A DNA stretch of 8,321 bases, taken from positions 1 to 8,321 of the forward strand of contig JBPCPM010000035.1 of the NCBI GenBank assembly GCA_050999155.1, read 5' to 3'. Made by a program: the position numbers and the translations under genes. This document shows positions 5,509 to 8,321 of the stretch, piece by piece. The DNA is from JBPCPM01 sp050999155 (GTDB taxonomy: Bacteria > Actinomycetota > Thermoleophilia > Solirubrobacterales > 70-9). The notes under the pieces were generated by a model, which searched no databases, was not told where the DNA came from, and saw only the letters and a program-made list of their open reading frames with translations. Every line of letters begins with the position of its first letter. Position 1 is the first letter of the stretch.

Positions 5509-6793
5509 CGCCCGCGCCGGCGACCTCTGCCAGTGTCGCCAGAACGTCGTTCGCCAGCACCCTCGGCGGCCGCAGGCCATCGAGAATATGCACGCCGGCC
5601 CCCGCCACCGCGAGCGCCGAAGCGTACGTCTCGAGCTGGTGCGCTATGGCATAGGCCCCGAAGACATCGTCGTGCTTGCGCGCACGCGCGACGTCGGCCG
5701 GCACCTCCAGGTAGAAGCTGGCGAAGGCGTTTGGCAGCAGGCGACGGGCGACCGCCTCGTGCAGGCGCGTGTCAACACCACCGTACGCCAAGCGCAATGT
5801 CGCGAGCGCGTCGAGGACATGACGGTCGTAGAAGAGGATGCCTCGGCCAGCCAGTTGGCGCCGTCGCACGTCGATCAAGAAGGAGCACGTGACGAGGAAG
5901 CTCCAGGCCCAGCCGGCGAGCCCACGGCGCGATCGCAACATCGCCGGCGACTCGCCCTGTGCGACGCGCTGGACCGTCGGCCGTGGATCTTCGCCGAGGA
6001 CGTGCTTGACGGCGATGCCCACCCGCTCCAAGACGCCGATCCGCAGGCCAGGGCGTGTCCAGATCCGGTCGGCCGGGATACCGGCGCGATGAAGATCGTC
6101 GACGACGATCTGGGACAGCGTCGATTTGCCGGCTCCGTCGACGCCGCTGATCGCGACGCCGAGGCGTGGGCGCAGCGATCGCCGCAGCCGGCCGGTAGCG
6201 GCCCGGGCCCGCACCAGCTTCCTCCCGACGCCCGACCTGAGGACGATGGGCAGGGACGCGGCGTCCGCCCCCGCGGGAAAGCGGAGGGCGACCCGCACCA
6301 CCGGGTCGTCTGCCGGAAGCTGTTGTCCCTCATCCGACAGCGCCAGGAGTTCGAGGACCTCGCGGAGTCGCACTTCGCCGCGTCTGTGTGCGCGGCGGAG
6401 AACAGCCGACACCGGCTCAGGTGGGACGCCGACGTGGAGATGGACGATGGCGAGCGGGTCCTCCCCGTCCATCACGAGCCAGCGACCGCGCCCCGGACTG
6501 CCGATCCGCGCGAGGAGGCCGTCGAGCGGCAACCAGCCGGCCTCCTCGAGCCGAGGAGTCGGTATGTCCTGGTCGAGGTACACATCGACGTCCGTCGACC
6601 ATGCGGCCCCCAACGGCGAAACCGACAGCGCGCCCCCCAACCGAAGATCCGACAGCAATTGCTGTACAAGTGCGGCCGCGCGTTCGCGCGCCTGCGCTCG
6701 GTCTGCGGCGGGGACGCCGTTGATGTCGTAGCGGTCGCTGGCCAGCCGGGAGAGGAGGAGGCTGGTGTCCGGGCACATCGACGTCGTCGTCAC
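5471..6793 (-). CDS. Fusion: nucleotidyltransferase-like N-terminus and thymidylate-kinase-like C-terminus
   Basis: A 440-residue protein in two parts. Residues about 20-200 contain P60-LGAAWSTDVDVYLD, resembling the G-S...D-x-D core of the polymerase-beta-type nucleotidyltransferase fold. The first motif is altered and a third acidic residue is not obvious, so catalysis there is doubtful. Residues about 210-425 form a P-loop kinase domain with Walker A G217-VDGAGKST, F321-YDRHVLD matching the DR motif of thymidylate kinases, and a lid-like R370-ARKHDD. It probably phosphorylates a small molecule or nucleotide, but the substrate is unknown. It is unlikely to be the housekeeping thymidylate kinase because of its length and extra domain. 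The GTG start follows a GGGAGG ribosome site 13 bases after the glycosyltransferase stop. The open frame continues upstream only as shadow sequence. Confidence 0.8.
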   Translation of the reverse strand: MTTTSMCPDTSLLLSRLASDRYDINGVPAADRAQARERAAALVQQLLSDLRLGGALSVSPLGAAWSTDVDVYLDQDIPTPRLEEAGWLPLDGLLARIGSPGRGRWLVMDGEDPLAIVHLHVGVPPEPVSAVLRRAHRRGEVRLREVLELLALSDEGQQLPADDPVVRVALRFPAGADAASLPIVLRSGVGRKLVRARAATGRLRRSLRPRLGVAISGVDGAGKSTLSQIVVDDLHRAGIPADRIWTRPGLRIGVLERVGIAVKHVLGEDPRPTVQRVAQGESPAMLRSRRGLAGWAWSFLVTCSFLIDVRRRQLAGRGILFYDRHVLDALATLRLAYGGVDTRLHEAVARRLLPNAFASFYLEVPADVARARKHDDVFGAYAIAHQLETYASALAVAGAGVHILDGLRPPRVLANDVLATLAEVAGAGVSRPRASARRSA

Positions 6794-6800
6794 GTCGGTC

Positions 6801-6806
6801 CCTCCC
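6801..6806 (-). promoter_or_regulatory. Shine-Dalgarno GGGAGG deciding the kinase-like gene start
   Basis: GGGAGG lies seven bases before the GTG at 6791-6793 and immediately follows the TGA of the upstream glycosyltransferase. This supports the GTG over the ATG five codons further in, and supports co-transcription of the two genes. Confidence 0.6.
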
Positions 6807-7892
6807 TCACGGCCTCGATCGAGCCCGCCGGGGGTCCGTGCCCTCAGCGCACGGTGGAACGCCGAAACCGTAACGGTTGCCCACCACCCGGACAACACCG
6901 CGCCAGAAACCGAGCCCCCACCCCAAATGCATGGCGAAGAAAGCCGGCGGCAGGAGCGCCTTGGCTGCACGATCGTCGAGCTGTCGGCCAGCTACGGCGC
7001 TTGCGGCCGCAACCGCGACAGCGTAGGGCACTATGACAAGGAGAACCAAGCGGGAGCGCCAAGGCACGAGGGCTAGTGCGACCGCTGAGGCCGCCACCAA
7101 GGCGGGCGGAGCGAAGTGACGGAGGCGCGTCGAGCGAGGGTGCAGCCGCATCACCGCCAACTTCCCGGAGCCGTACCGGTGGTACTGCCGGAACAATGCC
7201 CGCACGGACTGGCGGCAGTGCCAGTCGATCCGCAGTGCCGGGTCGAAAAGGATGGTGTTTCCGTGTTCGTGCAGCCGGCGGTCGAACTCGAAGTCCTGAT
7301 TGACCGCAAGGCGCTCGTCCCAGCCGCCGATCTCGCGGGCGAGCGCGGTCGGGTACGCGCCGAACGGAACGTGGTCCACGATGCGGGTGTCCGTGCCGTA
7401 GTGATAAACCGAGCCGCCGACCCCGAACCGCGACCCCATGGCGGCGGCTATGGCGCGTCCGGCGGCGGTTACCCCGACTCCGTCCTTCCGGCCACCGACG
7501 GCGCCCCAGCGCCCGGTGCGCAGGTGAGCGACAGCCCGGCTCACGTAGTCCGGCGGCACGGTCGCGTGAGCGTCCACTCGAACGAGCCACGTGCCGCGCG
7601 CCGCCGTTAGGGCGAGGTTGAGTGCGGTGGGAATGATGACAGCCTCGTTCACCAGCAGCTCGACTCGCGGGTCGCCACGGCTGTACTCCAGCACGATCTC
7701 TACGGTCTGATCGGTGGAGCACCCATCGACAACGAGCACCTGAAGGTTCTGCTCGTCCTGCGCAAGGATCGACTCAAGGCATGGACCGATGAAATCCTCC
7801 TCGTTACGCGCCGGGATGACGACCGTGACGAGGTCGGCGTCCAGCGAATCGCGAGTTGCCGCGGCAGAGGCGTCGAATGGTGCGTCCTGCAT
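6807..7892 (-). CDS. Glycosyltransferase family 2 with C-terminal membrane segments (ExoA-like)
   Basis: A 361-residue inverting GT-A transferase. L21-VTVVIPARNEE opens the nucleotide-binding domain and V54-VDGCSTDQT follows. V106-DAHA carries the D-x-D-like metal site. I188-GGWDERLAVNQDFEFDRRL holds the catalytic acidic region, and R235-QYHRYGSGK is the acceptor-side motif typical of processive or lipid-linked-acceptor family members. Hydrophobic stretches at about 262-277, 281-300 and 314-336 suggest C-terminal membrane helices, so it likely works on the cytoplasmic face of the membrane in polysaccharide assembly. The ATG at 7890-7892 has no strong ribosome site, which leaves the start slightly uncertain, but the N-terminal motif follows at a normal distance. 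It appears to be the first gene of a unit with the kinase-like protein. The donor and acceptor sugars cannot be assigned. Confidence 0.92.
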   Translation of the reverse strand: MQDAPFDASAAATRDSLDADLVTVVIPARNEEDFIGPCLESILAQDEQNLQVLVVDGCSTDQTVEIVLEYSRGDPRVELLVNEAVIIPTALNLALTAARGTWLVRVDAHATVPPDYVSRAVAHLRTGRWGAVGGRKDGVGVTAAGRAIAAAMGSRFGVGGSVYHYGTDTRIVDHVPFGAYPTALAREIGGWDERLAVNQDFEFDRRLHEHGNTILFDPALRIDWHCRQSVRALFRQYHRYGSGKLAVMRLHPRSTRLRHFAPPALVAASAVALALVPWRSRLVLLVIVPYAVAVAAASAVAGRQLDDRAAKALLPPAFFAMHLGWGLGFWRGVVRVVGNRYGFGVPPCAEGTDPRRARSRP

Positions 7893-7976
7893 CGGTCAGC
7901 TGCGCGCGCCGCAACCGTTGCGCCCATAGCGCCACGCGCGGGCGCGAGGGGTTCGGTCTCGTGAAAGCATCGCCGC

Positions 7977-8007
7977 ATCATAGGAGCGGGAGCGCCTTCG
8001 GCTCCAA
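7977..8007 (-). promoter_or_regulatory. Possible promoter upstream of the glycosyltransferase
   Basis: In the noncoding gap between the DUF6788-like gene and the glycosyltransferase, the minus strand holds TATGAT (7977-7982) as a near-consensus -10. TTGGAG (8002-8007) lies 19 bases upstream as a weak -35. The -10 is good but the spacing is long and the -35 poor. Its position would give a leader of about 80 bases for the glycosyltransferase and kinase-like genes. Confidence 0.25.
7989..8005 (-). terminator. Weak hairpin downstream of the DUF6788-like gene
   Basis: GGAGC and GCTCC arms of five base pairs enclose a seven-base loop, about 27 bases beyond the stop of the DUF6788-like gene. No T-run follows, so it is at best a weak terminator. 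It overlaps the candidate -35 element. Confidence 0.2.
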
Positions 8008-8031
8008 CTCTCGTTCCGCACTTCTCGGGCG

Positions 8032-8321
8032 TTATTTCTCCCCCCATCCTTCGGCGTGTTCGGCGGCTTGGATCGCGAGCGTTTCGAGGTCGCGAGCGAG
8101 GGCGTGTAGGCGCTTGTCGTTCTGTAGCCAGGGGCGGTAGCGGTCGGCCTGTTGTGGGCTGAGTAGTCGGCTGGCGGTCTTGCCGGCGATCTTTCTGGTC
8201 CAGTAGTGGTAGGGGCCGTGGCGCTGGTCTGCGTCGGGGTCGCGGCAGCGGCAGCGCGGGTTGCCGCAGCGCAGCAGGCGCGTGCTGATCGTGCCGGGCA
8301 GGCAGGGGCCGAGCGCCGCGA
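8032..8321 (-). CDS. DUF6788-like protein, C-terminal part, continues off the right edge
   Basis: About 95 residues are visible, ending in a TAA at 8032-8034; the start lies beyond the window. The order of motifs is L-P-G-T-I-S-T-R, then a C-G-N-P-R-C-R-C cluster, H-G-P-Y-H-Y-W-T-R-K, a G-K-T-A-S-R-L-L-S-P-Q-Q-A segment and an R-Y-R-P-W-L-Q-N helix. A charged, leucine/alanine-rich helix follows. From memory this matches the uncharacterised DUF6788 family, small proteins with a cysteine cluster that often sit near transposase genes. The function is unknown. The cysteines could bind zinc and the basic segment nucleic acid, which is inference. Codons such as CTA, CAA and CCA are commoner than in most of its neighbours, which hints at a separate origin. 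Confidence 0.65.
   Translation of the reverse strand, partial: AALGPCLPGTISTRLLRCGNPRCRCRDPDADQRHGPYHYWTRKIAGKTASRLLSPQQADRYRPWLQNDKRLHALARDLETLAIQAAEHAEGWGEK

Noticed and set aside
5588..7036. Plus-strand open frame of 482 codons
   Set aside because: It is antisense to the kinase-like and glycosyltransferase genes. It has no recognisable domain and its composition is typical of shadow frames in GC-rich DNA.
7856..8140. Plus-strand ORF of 94 codons
   Set aside because: It runs antisense to the DUF6788-like gene and across the noncoding gap, and is rich in arginine and serine without motifs.

Overview
This window has the base composition of a high-GC actinobacterium: G or C sits in most third codon positions and several starts are GTG. 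The protein families would suit a soil actinobacterium, possibly of the Thermoleophilia type, but that placement is inference. It reads as part of a cell-surface glycan or accessory biosynthesis locus. The enzymes present are an intact family 2 glycosyltransferase, a kinase-like protein with a nucleotidyltransferase-like front half, a class I methyltransferase, two ATP-grasp ligases and a YfcE-type metallophosphoesterase. Remnants of a second glycosyltransferase and of a polyprenyl-phosphate sugar phosphotransferase are also present. No rRNA, tRNA, CRISPR array or complete insertion sequence was seen.

Layout, right to left because most genes are on the minus strand. At the right edge is the C-terminal part of a DUF6788-like protein (8032-8321), which runs off the window. 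After about 140 noncoding bases come an intact glycosyltransferase (6807-7892) and, 13 bases later, the NTase-like/thymidylate-kinase-like protein (5471-6793). The middle block is on the plus strand: the 3' part of a glycosyltransferase (about 4003-4683) followed 3 bases later by a SAM methyltransferase (4687-5508). The methyltransferase overlaps the kinase tail-to-tail by 38 bases. On the minus strand, head-to-head with that 3' part, lies a glycosyltransferase 5' part (3827-4009). The two pieces look like one gene broken by rearrangement, with the catalytic middle missing.

Left of the break is a tightly coupled minus-strand series: a Shine-Dalgarno sequence (3762-3767), a 17-codon mini-ORF (3700-3753), a 28-codon mini-ORF (3617-3703), ATP-grasp A (2391-3620), ATP-grasp B (1198-2394) and a metallophosphoesterase (373-1191). 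The successive junctions are ATGA, GTGA and GTGA overlaps and then a 6-base gap. This cassette is the most unusual part of the window, because the small ORFs coupled to two ATP-grasp ligases could be peptide substrates, leader peptides or decayed remnants. The left edge holds GC-rich perfect palindromes (293-313) and a broken start of a polyprenyl glycosylphosphotransferase (1-149) running off the window.

How the genes might cooperate is inference. The glycosyltransferases and the missing or broken phosphotransferase would build a lipid-linked glycan. The methyltransferase, kinase-like protein and ATP-grasp ligases would decorate it or link it to amino acids or peptides. Two disrupted genes and a strand flip show the locus has been rearranged, or that the assembly is faulty there.
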